Shown one piece after another: positions 33,586 through 44,726 of a stretch of 64,000 nucleotides of DNA. The notes under the pieces are model-generated. The model worked only from the letters and a program-made list of their open reading frames with translations. It did no database searches and was not told where the DNA came from. Where the stretch lies: positions 62,001 to 126,000 of the forward strand of contig CAVPNW010000014.1 of assembly GCA_963706875.1 (NCBI GenBank), in the 5' to 3' direction. Each line of letters begins with the position of its first letter. Positions within the stretch are counted from its first letter, which is position 1. A program made the translations under genes and the position numbers. Origin of the DNA: Prado023 sp963706875. Lineage in GTDB: Bacteria > Actinomycetota > Actinomycetes > S36-B12 > CAIYMF01.

Positions 33586-34424
33586 GGCTGGACCTCCTCG
33601 TGCGCACGATCGGTCCGTTCGGCGAGCTCGCGGACGAGGGCGGGCACGGCGGCTGCCGGGTCCGCCACGTCCGCTGGGGAACCCGCCCCACCCGCGGACA
33701 CCGCGCCACCCGCCGCCCCGGAGTCGGCGAACCCGCAGGCACGCGCCCGGGCCAGGGCGCGATCCCGGGCACCGGGCGCATCCAGCGGGCCGTCGACGAG
33801 ACCCGCGAAGCCGACCACGACCCGGGCGCCGCCGATCGGCACCAGGGCCACCTCGACGGGCTCGGCGGGCGGGAAGGCGACCGTCGACCCGGCGGGCACG
33901 TCCAGGTGGCGTCCGTAGCCGGCGGCGCGGTCGAACCGCAGCCGGGGGTTGACCTCGAAGAAGTGGAAGTGCGAGGAGACCGAGATCGGGACCGACGACT
34001 GGTTGACGACCTGCACGGTCACGCGGTCCTCGCTGACGGTGGCATCACCCACGTGGACGCCGTCGTCGTCGCGGTGGATGCCGGGAAGCAGCGCGCCGGG
34101 TGCGTCCGCGCCGAGGTGGCCCCCGCCGATCGGGTCCACGACGGTGACCAGGCGCGACCCGTCGTCGAACACCGCCTCGACGTGGACCTGCGTGACGATG
34201 TCGGCCACCCCGGGGAGAACATCGTCGGGGCCCAGGACCGAGCGGCCGACCTCCACCGCCTCGGGATGCGTGCGCCCGTCACGAGCGGCCTCGGCGACGG
34301 TGTCGGCGATGATCGCGGTGGCCTCCGGGACGTTGAGCCGCAGCCCCCGATCGCGTCGGGCGCGGGCGAGGCTGGCCGCCAGGTGCAGCAGCAGCCGGTC
34401 GACTTCCGTCGGGGTGAGGTTCAC
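33582..34424 (-). CDS. ureAB: Fused urease gamma/beta subunit
   Basis: A 280-residue fusion. Residues 1-100 are the gamma part (LTPTEVDRLLLHLAASLARAR, RLNVPEATAIIADTVAEAARDG) and residues about 105-215 the beta part (QVVNQSSVPISVSSHFHFFEVN, RLRFDRAAGYGRHLDVPAGS, GGARVVVGFAGLVDG). The C-terminal 65 residues are Ala/Gly-rich and probably disordered. Gamma-beta fusions occur in other bacteria. GTG 34424 is chosen because TATCCT lies 7 bases upstream, and the longer open frame to 34565 lacks similarity. Transcribed with ureC and divergent from agmatine deiminase, suggesting a shared pathway. Confidence 0.9.
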   Translation of the reverse strand: MNLTPTEVDRLLLHLAASLARARRDRGLRLNVPEATAIIADTVAEAARDGRTHPEAVEVGRSVLGPDDVLPGVADIVTQVHVEAVFDDGSRLVTVVDPIGGGHLGADAPGALLPGIHRDDDGVHVGDATVSEDRVTVQVVNQSSVPISVSSHFHFFEVNPRLRFDRAAGYGRHLDVPAGSTVAFPPAEPVEVALVPIGGARVVVGFAGLVDGPLDAPGARDRALARARACGFADSGAAGGAVSAGGAGSPADVADPAAAVPALVRELAERTDRAHEEVQP

Positions 34425-34431
34425 GGCCGTC

Positions 34432-34437
34432 AGGATA
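34432..34437 (-). promoter_or_regulatory. -10 box (TATCCT) of a leaderless promoter for ureAB-ureC
   Basis: On the minus strand TATCCT precedes GTG 34424 by 7 bases. The 202-base divergent gap to aguA shows no other recognisable motif. Confidence 0.5.
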
Positions 34438-34626
34438 GGTGCTGGGGGCCGCCCGCAGCGGGGCCGGCGCGGCGCTGCGGGCGACACGGTCCCGGGCGCG
34501 ACGTGGCCACCCATGCGCGCGGTGGGGGTCCACCCTTCGCGCGGGCAGGGCTTCCGGGGTCCCATCCGGCATCATGGACCAGGCCAGACACCCGCCACCC
34601 GACCCCTGAGCTCCTGAGGTGACCCG

Positions 34627-35776
34627 ATGATGCACGCCCTTGCCTCCACCCCGCGCGAGGACGGGTTCCGGATGCCGGCCGAGTGGGAGCCGCACGCCGG
34701 GTGCTACCTGGTCTGGCCCGAGCGCCCCGACGTCTGGCGGCTCGGTGGCAAGCCCGCTCAGGGGGCGTTCTCCCGCGTCGCGGAGGCGATCGCCCAGGCC
34801 GAGCCGGTGACGGTCCTCGTCTCGGCGGCCCAGTACCGCAACGCCCGCGAGCGGCTTCCGCTGCACATCCGTGTGGTCGAGATGTCGACCAACGACGCGT
34901 GGGTCCGCGACACCGGGCCGTCATTCGTCGTCGACGGTTCCGGCGAGCTGCGCGCCGTCTCCTGGCGGTTCAATGCCTGGGGTGGGCTTCGCGGGGGCCT
35001 GTACTTCCCGTGGGACGCCGACGACGTGGTCGGGCCGAAGGTGTGCGACCTCGAGCGGGTGCAGCGCTACCTGCCGGAGCTCATCCTCGAGGGCGGCTCG
35101 ATCGACGTGGATGGGCAGGGCACGGTCCTGACCACCGAGGAGTGCCTGCTCAACCCCAACCGCAACCCGGGCATGAGCCGTGAGGAGATCGAGGAGGTCC
35201 TGCGCACGCACCTCGGCGCGTCGACGATCATCTGGCTGCCGCGCGGGGTGTACCTCGACGAGACCGACGGCCACATCGACAACTTCGCCCGGTTCGCCGC
35301 GCCCGGAGTCGTGATGCTGACCTGGACCGACGACCAGGACGATCCGCAGTGGGAGACCTCGAACGAGGCGCTGAGGATCCTCGAGGATGCCGTGGACGCC
35401 AGGGGGCGCCGCCTGCAGGTGGTGAAGCTGCACCAGCCGGGGCCGATCACCATCTCCGCTGAGGAGGCTGCCGGGGTCGACCAGGTCCCGGGCGTGCAGC
35501 CGCGCGTGGAGGGGGAGCGCCTCGCCGGGTCGTACGTCAACTCCTACATCGGCAACGGCATTGTCGTGCTGCCGGTGTTCGACGACCCCCATGACGCAGC
35601 AGCCGTCGCCGCGTACGAGCAGATGTTCCCGGGCCGGCGCATCATCACGCGTGCCCGGCCGGGAGATCCTGCTCGGCGGCGGGAACGTGCACTGCATCAC
35701 CCAGCAGGTGCCGGTCGGCAACCCGTCGGTCGATGGTCCGACGTGGGTCGCCGCCCCGTCCACCCGGCAGCGCTGA
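34627..35776 (+). pseudogene. aguA: Agmatine deiminase, single frame break before the catalytic Cys
   Basis: An approximately 382-residue agmatine deiminase (agmatine to N-carbamoylputrescine plus ammonia). The first frame has MPAEWEPHAGCYLVWPERPDVW, NDAWVRDTGPSFVV, EGGSIDVDGQGT, the catalytic His in DETDGHIDNFARF and GSYVNSYIGNGIVVLPVF. At about 35650 the frame breaks; skipping one base gives RVPGREILLGGGNVHCITQQV, with the nucleophile Cys, and a stop at 35776. The length of 1150 is a multiple of three plus one. Uncorrected, the protein loses its nucleophile. AGGTGA precedes the ATG; a second ATG follows at 34630. Carbamate kinase starts 6 bases after the corrected stop. Confidence 0.88.
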
Positions 35777-35782
35777 GCTGCC

Positions 35783-36748
35783 ATGCGAGTCGTGGTGGCC
35801 CTTGGCGGCAACGCGCTGCAACGCCGTGGTGAGCCGATGACGGTCGAGCGCGAGCGGGCCAACGTGCGGGTCGCGTGCCAGGCGATGGCCCCGGTGGCGA
35901 TGGAGCACGAGCTGGTGATCTCGCACGGCAACGGGCCGCAGGTCGGGCTCCTTGCCCTGCAGGCCTCGGCCTACGACGAGGAGTCGACCTACCCGTTCGA
36001 CGTCCTCGGTGCGCAGACCGAGGGGATGATCGGGTACCTGATCGAGCAGGAGCTCGGCAACCTGCTGCCGTTCGACAAGCAGCTGGCCACGATCCTGACG
36101 ATGACGGAGGTCGACCCCGACGACCCGGCCATGGCCGATCCGACGAAGTTCGTCGGCCCGGTGTACTCGCAGGACGCCGCGCACCGCCTCGCCGCCGAGA
36201 AGGGCTGGACCGTCAAGCCGGACGGCTCCGGGTGGCGCCGTGTCGTGCCCTCGCCCGTTCCGCGGCGCATCTTCGAGATCGGGCCGATCCGGACACTGCT
36301 CGAGAGCGGGGTCGTGGTCATCTGCACCGGCGGCGGCGGGATCCCGACCATGTACTTGCCGGAGGAACGGATCTCCGGTCCGCAGGATCGCAACCCCCGC
36401 ACGCTGGTGGGTGTCGAGGCGGTCATCGACAAGGACCGCGCCTCGGCACTACTCGCCGCGGAGCTCGATGCCGACCTGCTGATCGTGGCGACGGACACCG
36501 ACGCGGTGTACCTCGACTGGGGCACGCCGGCGCAGCGGGCGATCCGGGCGGCGTCACCTGCGCACCTCAGTGGTTTGGGCTTCCCGGAGGGCTCGATGGG
36601 ACCGAAGGTGGAGGCGGCGGCGGCGTTCGCGGCGTCCGGACCGGGTCGGGTGGCCGTCATCGGGGGGCTGGGCGACCTGGAGCAGATGCTTGCCGGGACG
36701 CGGGGCACCCGCATCAGCCAGGACGTGCCCGAGCTGGTGGTTGGGTAG
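35783..36748 (+). CDS. arcC: Carbamate kinase
   Basis: A 321-residue amino acid kinase-fold enzyme, which makes ATP and carbamate from carbamoyl phosphate and ADP, or the reverse. Signatures are VVALGGNALQRRGEPMT at the start, ISHGNGPQVGLLALQ, DVLGAQTEGMIGYLI, VVICTGGGGIP, GVEAVIDKDRASALLA and PEGSMGPKVEAAAAF. It directly follows agmatine deiminase with 6 bases between, so it is likely in the same operon. In known agmatine pathways its substrate comes from putrescine carbamoyltransferase, and no such gene is seen here. Confidence 0.95.
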   Translation: MRVVVALGGNALQRRGEPMTVERERANVRVACQAMAPVAMEHELVISHGNGPQVGLLALQASAYDEESTYPFDVLGAQTEGMIGYLIEQELGNLLPFDKQLATILTMTEVDPDDPAMADPTKFVGPVYSQDAAHRLAAEKGWTVKPDGSGWRRVVPSPVPRRIFEIGPIRTLLESGVVVICTGGGGIPTMYLPEERISGPQDRNPRTLVGVEAVIDKDRASALLAAELDADLLIVATDTDAVYLDWGTPAQRAIRAASPAHLSGLGFPEGSMGPKVEAAAAFAASGPGRVAVIGGLGDLEQMLAGTRGTRISQDVPELVVG

Positions 36749-36840
36749 AGCGGGGCGGCGGGGTCGCCGGTCCAGGAGGCCCCGGCCGCGCCGCGCTCCG
36801 CGCTGTGGGGGCGTCCGATCGGTCCCCGCAACGCGCCCGG

Positions 36841-39207
<2,367 letters not shown>

Positions 39208-39214
39208 GGGCACG

Positions 39215-39220
39215 ACCGTA
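39215..39220 (-). promoter_or_regulatory. -10 box (TACGGT) of a leaderless promoter for the UvrA paralogue
   Basis: On the minus strand TACGGT lies 7 bases before ATG 39207 and overlaps the upstream GTG region, excluding the longer start. Confidence 0.45.
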
Positions 39221-39358
39221 CGCGACGGTGGGTGGTGGGCGCGCCGGTGGCGATGGGCCTGGTGGGCCGCGTGGCGACGACGCGTCGGGAGGACGCCGGG
39301 ACGGTGGTGCTCCCACCTCTGGCATCATGGGAGTCGCCTGATCCAGGGGAGGAGTGTC

Positions 39359-39637
39359 ATGCGGGTTGTTCCGGGGTGGTTGCGGTGGGTGAGTGTCCTG
39401 TTCGGTTTGGCTTCGGTGCCGTTCCTGTGGGTTGCGGTGATCGATGCGCATACCGCGACCCAGATGACCCAACCCAGCGTCATGGTTGACGACCTCATCC
39501 TCAGCACGATTCAGCGCCTCACGTACGCGGTCATCTGCATCGCGATTGCCGTGCTGCCGGCGATCTGGTCGACGTTCCCTCGCCGGTTCGACTCGCCCCA
39601 GCCTCAGGGGAGTCCGGCAAGGGAGTCCATCGGGTAG
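39359..39637 (+). CDS. Small membrane protein of unknown function
   Basis: A 92-residue protein with two predicted helices, WVSVLFGLASVPFLWVAVID and LTYAVICIAIAVLPAIWS, separated by a short loop with TATQMTQPSVMVDD. A strong Shine-Dalgarno GGGGAGGAG precedes the ATG by 4 bases, which is the main reason for calling it. I recognise no family. Its codon choice (several TTG and GGT codons near the start) differs a little from the GC-rich neighbours. Confidence 0.6.
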   Translation: MRVVPGWLRWVSVLFGLASVPFLWVAVIDAHTATQMTQPSVMVDDLILSTIQRLTYAVICIAIAVLPAIWSTFPRRFDSPQPQGSPARESIG

Positions 39638-39832
39638 TCACCTCCCGGCCCCCACCTGCAGCCCACCGCACCCTACGCCGGCCTGATGGGTCCATCGCAA
39701 GGCCAGGAACACGCTCTGAAACCCCTGGATGACCGTGTCTGGCATGATGAGCCCGCCTCCACGCACCGCCAATGCGAACGGGCACAACGACCTGGTTTCG
39801 GGGCAGGCTTCTTCGACCCTCTCCGAGACCCA

Positions 39833-39904
39833 GGGCCTCTAGCTCAATGGTAGAGCTGCGGACTTTTAATCCGTAGGTTGCGGGTTCGAGCCCCGCGGGG
39901 CCCA
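39833..39904 (+). tRNA. tRNA-Lys (anticodon TTT)
   Basis: A complete 72-base cloverleaf. The acceptor stem is GGGCCTC/GGGGCCC (one G-U pair), the D arm GCTC/GAGC, the anticodon stem GCGGA/TCCGT with loop CTTTTAA (anticodon TTT), and the T arm GCGGG/CCCGC with loop TTCGAGC. The CCA end is not encoded. The flanks (39638-39832 and 39905-40147) show no gene. Confidence 0.96.
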
Positions 39905-40147
39905 CTGAGCACGAGCGCGGCCGAGCGACAGCATCTTTCCCAGCTGGGCCACTCCTGTGTTGTGGATCCCCGCCGTGGGGTGCGGCAGCAGGCATCCTCT
40001 GACTTGTACCAATGCCCCTGCTCGACCACACCCCGATCGCGCACACCAGAGCCGTCCAACCCGAGCGACTCCCCACGGCCATCGCCTCCACCCACGGCAC
40101 CTCCCCAGGCTGCCTCGCGTTGGGCGCCGTCCTAGTCCTCGATCGCG

Positions 40148-41609
40148 TCAGTTGGTGAGGAGCTCCGGGTGGTTGGCCGCCTCGACGGTGAAGTCAGCGA
40201 GACCGGCCGCGAGGACTCGGGCGAGGCCCAGATCGATGTTCCTGAGATCGTCGCAGGGCTGGTGGTAGCAGTCGTCGGCGGGCCGACCGGCTATCTGCCC
40301 CGGAGGCATCGGCCTGCTCGACCGAGACAGGGTCCAAGGATCCCGAGAAGACGCCGGCCGTGGCCACGCCAGCCTCCACGAACCCGTAGTGGTCCGATCC
40401 GTTATGGAGGTCGACTGGGACGGGTGTCCCGCCATTCCTGGTCACGGCAGCGCGCAGCAGTCGGCTGGCGTTCGATGAGCCCACTGGTGCCGTCGGCTCG
40501 TCGTAGACACCGGCGAATCCGTTGGGCGAGGCGATCATGTCGACGTTGGCGTAGACGAGGATGGCATCCTTCTGCTTCTGCGACAGGGCCTGAACGTAGC
40601 GGAGCGAGCCGTGGAGCCCGAGTTCCTCACCGCTCCAGAACGCCAGCCGAAGGGTGGCCGATGGGCGCGTTCCGCTCAGCGCCCGGGCGATCTCCAGAAG
40701 TGCTGCAACACCCGACCCGTTGTCGTTGACCCCGGGTCCGTCGATCACCGAGTCGAGGTGCGCTCCCAGCATGATCACCTGCCCGTCCCGGATCCCCCGA
40801 AGTTCGGCGAGGATCGTCCGAGTGGGGGCCTGTTCGGTGTGGGCGTTGGTCACCAGGCGCGCGGTCGCGCGGCCCGTTGCTGCTGCCACAAGAGCCTTCG
40901 AAGCCTCTTGGGAGGCTGCCGCGGCTGGGATCGCCAGGCCTCGGGGATCGAGGAGGGTTGGACGCAGCACGATGCCGGGCGGGACCTCGGGGGAGACTGC
41001 GATGAAGGCGGCGGCTCCGGCCTGCTGAGCGGCGATGACCTGGTCGCGGCGCAGACAGTCACCCGGCCCAACCAGCACGATCGCGTCAGCGGGGAGTGCG
41101 CCATAGTCGCCAACTCGGCAACCCGTGCCCGTCGATTCGGAGGCGTTCGCGACGATGGCTACGACCGGTCCTGCAACGTCGCCGGCCGGGGCGAAGATGA
41201 GGGGCCGGAGGTCCTGGACTCCATAGACCCGATGACCGACTTCGAGGGACGATCCGCCGTCGTCGACGAACGTCACATCGTCATAGGTGTCCGACTCAAC
41301 AGACCAGCCTGCGGCAGCCAGCTCCCGTTCAACAACAGCTGCCGCACCGTCATAGCCCGTACTGCCCACCGACCGGAACCGGTCGGAGCCCTCCATTGCC
41401 TGGGCAAGCTCCTCGAGTCGCGCCCGCAGGCCCTCCTCAGTAATGGAGGCCGCTACCTTCTGAGCGTCCGGCTGGCCAGCGGTCGCAGCGTCGGGGCCGG
41501 TGCAAGCACCTGTCAACAGCGCCGCCAAGGCAATAGGCACAAGGGCGCCTGGCGCGGTGGCTGTTCCCATCCACAGGCGACGCACACGGAGCGGCCTCCA
41601 GCTCCTCAC
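40148..41609 (-). pseudogene. M28 family zinc aminopeptidase, lipoprotein, single frame break near the C-terminus
   Basis: About 486 residues. A lipoprotein signal ends in the lipobox LTGAC (residues about 32-36). A PA-like insert (near VGDYGALPADAIVLVGPGDC) precedes the peptidase core. Zinc-site motifs are LGAHLDSVIDGPGVNDNGSG, FWSGEELGLHGS, and ANVDMIAS. In a four-G run at 40298-40301 the frame breaks; dropping one base gives GQIAGRPADDCYHQPCDDLRNID, the expected last zinc-ligand block, and a stop at 40148. The length of 1462 is a multiple of three plus one. Without correction the CYHQPCD ligand region is lost. GTG start, 6 bases after TAGGCT. It likely acts outside the membrane on peptides. 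Confidence 0.85.
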
Positions 41610-41615
41610 CCCATC

Positions 41616-41621
41616 AGCCTA
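41616..41621 (-). promoter_or_regulatory. -10 box (TAGGCT) of a leaderless promoter for the M28 peptidase
   Basis: On the minus strand TAGGCT is 6 bases before GTG 41609, with no ribosome-binding site. Confidence 0.5.
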
Positions 41622-42023
41622 GGCCCCCATTGGCGCCTTGAGCTGGCCCCCGGCCCGGGACAGGGCCTGGCGGGTGGGCTCACCGGGCAGGAGGAGGCCC
41701 CCGCGAGGGGTGATGGGCCGGAGCGGGGGTCACCTGGGGAGACGCCGGCCGGCAATGACCCGGGACGGGCCCCCTTCATGGCTGGTATCGGCACAGGCGT
41801 CTGGGACGTTGAGGGGCACCTCAGGATCGGGTTCTGCGCGCACCTGCTGTCTTCGCTCGGGTGGACGACCCGACCCTGACGGTCATCGCCGCCACCCCGG
41901 TCACGGTCGCGGCATCCCACGTGGTTCGATTCGGGTTCGCGCGCCGCCGATCCCATCTGCTGGCGAGCCGACCATGACCGGCGACCGCGGGCCAGCCGGA
42001 CCACCAGATGCAAGGAGGTCGTG
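41622..42023. other. Intergenic region without recognised genes
   Basis: About 400 bases between the divergent M28 and TRIC genes. Short open frames cross it but have arginine-rich, shadow-like composition. A T-arm-like string near 41925 lacks the other tRNA arms. Only the promoter at 41616 and the AAGGAGG of the TRIC gene (42012-42018) can be named. Confidence 0.5.
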
Positions 42024-42785
42024 ATGCCACTTGACGGCGACGTCACCCTCATCGATGTGCCCACGTGGCTGGATCTGCTCACGATCGTGGTGGCAGCTCT
42101 GGGAGGGGCGCTGTTCGCGGCCCGGCGAGGGGTCACGGTCACCGGGGTCCTGCTCATCGCGGTGGCTGCGGGGCTCGGAGGAGGGATGATCCGCGACGTC
42201 CTGCTCGATGTCGGGCCTCCCCTGGCGATCTCCGATCCCGCCTACCTCCCGGCGGCGGCCGTCGCGGCGGTGTGCGGGATGCTGCTGGCGCGCTGGTCGT
42301 CGCACCTGGCGTGGCCGATGCTCCTGCTCGACTCCCTGGCGATCGGGTTGTTCGCGGTAGTCGGCGTGGAGCGCACCCTGGCCGCTGACTACCCGCCGGC
42401 CTCCGCCGTGCTGATCGGGGTGATCGCCGCCATCGCCGGGGGGATCATCCGCGACCTCCTTGCCGGTGACGCCCCCGCGATCATGCAGGAAGGCCCCTGG
42501 GACGCTTCGGCGGCCCTGGTCGGCTCGGTCATCATGGTCGTCCTGGTTGCGGGGTTGGACCTGCCCACGCGGCTCGTCGAATGGCCGATCATCCTGCTGA
42601 TCACCACACTGGCGGTGCTGTCGGTGAAGCTCGGGTGGCGTGCCCCGATGGCACATGACCTGGCTCCGGTGCTGGAGCGCCCGGTGGCCGTCGTGCGCCG
42701 GGTCGCCAGGCCCATCCGGTCCGCAGGCCCACCCGGTGAGCCGGGCTCGGCCGGCCCGGACCAGGGGCGGGACGAAGGGCGTTGA
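42024..42785 (+). CDS. TRIC-type (UPF0126) cation channel family protein
   Basis: A 253-residue membrane protein with two repeats of the UPF0126 domain and about seven helices. Each repeat carries the glycine/arginine signature: AGLGGGMIRDVLLDV near residue 54 and AIAGGIIRDLLAGD near residue 140. Bacterial members are trimeric potassium-permeable channels. A Lys/Arg-bearing tail of about 50 residues follows the last helix. AAGGAGG lies 5 bases before the ATG at 42024; the GTG 3 bases upstream is too close to it. Confidence 0.88.
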   Translation: MPLDGDVTLIDVPTWLDLLTIVVAALGGALFAARRGVTVTGVLLIAVAAGLGGGMIRDVLLDVGPPLAISDPAYLPAAAVAAVCGMLLARWSSHLAWPMLLLDSLAIGLFAVVGVERTLAADYPPASAVLIGVIAAIAGGIIRDLLAGDAPAIMQEGPWDASAALVGSVIMVVLVAGLDLPTRLVEWPIILLITTLAVLSVKLGWRAPMAHDLAPVLERPVAVVRRVARPIRSAGPPGEPGSAGPDQGRDEGR

Positions 42786-42798
42786 CCATCCGGGCAGG

Positions 42799-42839
42799 CA
42801 GGAGCCCCCGCGTCGATCTCTCGACTGCGGGGGCTCCTG
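42799..42839. terminator. Strong hairpin between convergent genes
   Basis: A 13-bp perfect outer stem (42799-42811 with 42827-42839) continues after one bulged T into GTCGA/TCGAC with a TCTC loop. It serves the TRIC gene on one strand and the small antitoxin-like gene on the other. Confidence 0.85.
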
Positions 42840-42854
42840 AGGTGCGGTGCGGGA

Positions 42855-43031
42855 CTAGATCTGGTCCTTGATCGCCTGCGCACCCTGCTCCACGACTCCG
42901 TCGACCTGGTCGGGGGTCTTCTCCTGGACCGCGTCGGCGACCTGGTCGGCTGCGCCCTCGACCTGCTCGGCGGCACCCGGGGTGCCCTTGATCATGTCCT
43001 TCGCCTGGTTGACCATGTCTTCGAGGCCCAT
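42855..43031 (-). CDS. Small antitoxin-like protein (MT0933-like/CsbD-like)
   Basis: A 58-residue acidic helical protein beginning MGLEDMVNQAKDMIKG and rich in Gln, Asp, Val and Ala, with regular spacing suggestive of one amphipathic helix. This pattern resembles the MT0933-type antitoxin family and CsbD-like stress proteins. No toxin gene lies next to it, so a toxin-antitoxin role is unproven. AAGGAG precedes ATG by 6 bases and decides the start over a longer open frame. Confidence 0.65.
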   Translation of the reverse strand: MGLEDMVNQAKDMIKGTPGAAEQVEGAADQVADAVQEKTPDQVDGVVEQGAQAIKDQI

Positions 43032-43157
43032 GTTGGACTCCTTCGCTCGGGGGTGGCCGCCTGGATGGCGGCTCGGGGGAGTATTCACGAATCGCCGACC
43101 GGGATGCGCGCCGAGCAGCACCCGCGGGCACAGTCCGGGCCGGTGCCTCGGCGCACG

Positions 43158-44690
43158 CTACTTCTGCGTGGGCGTCTCGATGGCCTCCTGCTCGCCGCGG
43201 CCGAAGCGCTCGACGAGCAGCCCGTGGCGCAGCCCGCGGTCGCTGACGGTCAGCCGGTCCTGCCCGAGCTTGTCCATGACCGTGGCCACGATGCACGCCC
43301 CGGCCAGGATCACCTCCGCACGCTTGGGCTGCAGCCCGACGATCGACCTGCGGCTCTCGGCATCCTGCGATCGGTACAGCTCGATCTGGCGCTCCACCTC
43401 GGCTCGCTCGAGGACCGCCCCCTGGACTGCGTCCGGGTCGTAGGTCGCCAACTCGAGCCGGACGGCCGTGAGGTTCGTCATCGCCCCACCCATCCCCATG
43501 AGGGCCTCGGGCGCCGGCCGCCCGTCCAGACGTTCGAGGTCAGCCGAGATCGCCGCGAGGGCCGCCGCGAGGACGTCGTCGGAAACCACCCCATCGAGCC
43601 CGAACTGCTCGGTGTACCGGGCTGCCCCGACGTCGACGCTGAAGCGCTCGTCGACCTGCGTGCCGCGCCCGAACGTGAACTGCGAGCTGCCGCCCCCGGT
43701 GTCGAAGACGACCACCGCACCCTCCGGCTGGCCGAGTCCGGCCAGGGCGGCCAAGTAGGCCAGGCGGCTCTCCTCCTCGCCGGAGATCACCTGCACTGCG
43801 ACGCCGGTGGCGTGCTCGATCGCGGCCAGGACTTCGGCCTGGTTCTTGGCGATGCGCAGCCCCGCGGTGCCGACTGCGGCGACCTCACGGACCAGGTGTG
43901 CCCTGGCCTCCGCGACCATCCCGCGGATGGCGTCGGACGTCCGGGCCAGGGCGTCCGCCGAGATCGTCCCGGCTTCTGCCAGGCCCTCGCCCAGCTGGGT
44001 CACGTCGGCCCGGTCGACCAGCGCCTGCCACGTCCCGTCACCGGCAGGCTGTCCGATGTGGAACTTCACGGAGTTCGTGCCCACATCGATGGTCGCGTAG
44101 CGCGGCGGCTCCCCGTCGTAGAGCGCACCCAGGCCGCGCGGGTAGCTGGTGTTGACCCGCGCACCGAGGCCCACGGCGCGCACGCCGGCCACCACTGCGT
44201 CGAGGTCCTCGGACTCGATGGCGATCGTGCGCGTGAGCCAGTCGCCGACCACGAGGTCGGTGAGCTCACTGGTGCAGCCCTCGATGCGGTAGCGCACCCG
44301 CCGCTTGGAGACGGGCACCTCGCGGACGCCCGGGGCCGGCTCCACGAGCTCAGTGAGGAACTGCTCAAGGGTGTACCGCTCACGGTCCAACGGCGGCATC
44401 GGCTCGCGCAGTGCCGCGAAGACCGCGGCCACATGCTCACCCGACAGCGGGAACTCCGCCTTGAGCACCGGCTCCCAGCGTTCCAGGCCGTTGCGCCCGA
44501 CCTCGCGAAGGAGCTTGATGTCCATCAGGCCGGCACGGATCTTGACCGTGTCCCCGGTCGGGGAGATCAGGTAGGTCTCGTCGCTCTCCTGGATCCCGGT
44601 CGGCTCCAGTTTCGCGATGTACTCCTCAGCCGCGCCGAAGTGCGTGCCGAACGTGCGCCACTCCCAACGCGGGATGATGGTCTCGCCCAT
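43158..44690 (-). CDS. CYTH-like domain fused to Ppx/GppA exopolyphosphatase
   Basis: A 510-residue fusion. Residues 1-180 resemble a CYTH/triphosphate tunnel domain (IIPRWEWRTFG, ETYLISPTGDTVKIRAGLMDIKLL, RYRIEGCTSELTDL). Residues about 195-500 are an actin-fold Ppx/GppA phosphatase (ATIDVGTNSVKFHIG, AVGTAGLRIAKNQ, ISGEEESRLAYLAA, VVVFDTGGGSSQFTFG, GMGGAMTNLTAV). Both folds act on polyphosphate, (p)ppGpp or other triphosphates, so the fusion probably handles one substrate with two sites. AGGAGA lies 6 bases before the ATG. It follows a separate CYTH gene after 36 bases. Confidence 0.85.
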   Translation of the reverse strand: MGETIIPRWEWRTFGTHFGAAEEYIAKLEPTGIQESDETYLISPTGDTVKIRAGLMDIKLLREVGRNGLERWEPVLKAEFPLSGEHVAAVFAALREPMPPLDRERYTLEQFLTELVEPAPGVREVPVSKRRVRYRIEGCTSELTDLVVGDWLTRTIAIESEDLDAVVAGVRAVGLGARVNTSYPRGLGALYDGEPPRYATIDVGTNSVKFHIGQPAGDGTWQALVDRADVTQLGEGLAEAGTISADALARTSDAIRGMVAEARAHLVREVAAVGTAGLRIAKNQAEVLAAIEHATGVAVQVISGEEESRLAYLAALAGLGQPEGAVVVFDTGGGSSQFTFGRGTQVDERFSVDVGAARYTEQFGLDGVVSDDVLAAALAAISADLERLDGRPAPEALMGMGGAMTNLTAVRLELATYDPDAVQGAVLERAEVERQIELYRSQDAESRRSIVGLQPKRAEVILAGACIVATVMDKLGQDRLTVSDRGLRHGLLVERFGRGEQEAIETPTQK

Positions 44691-44726
44691 GTGCCGTCTC
44701 CTGCCGTATCCGTTCGGGTCTGGCGA

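Noticed and set aside
41920..41945. T-arm-like GGTTCGATTC resembling a tRNA
   Set aside because: The flanking bases cannot form a T stem and no acceptor or anticodon arms are found.
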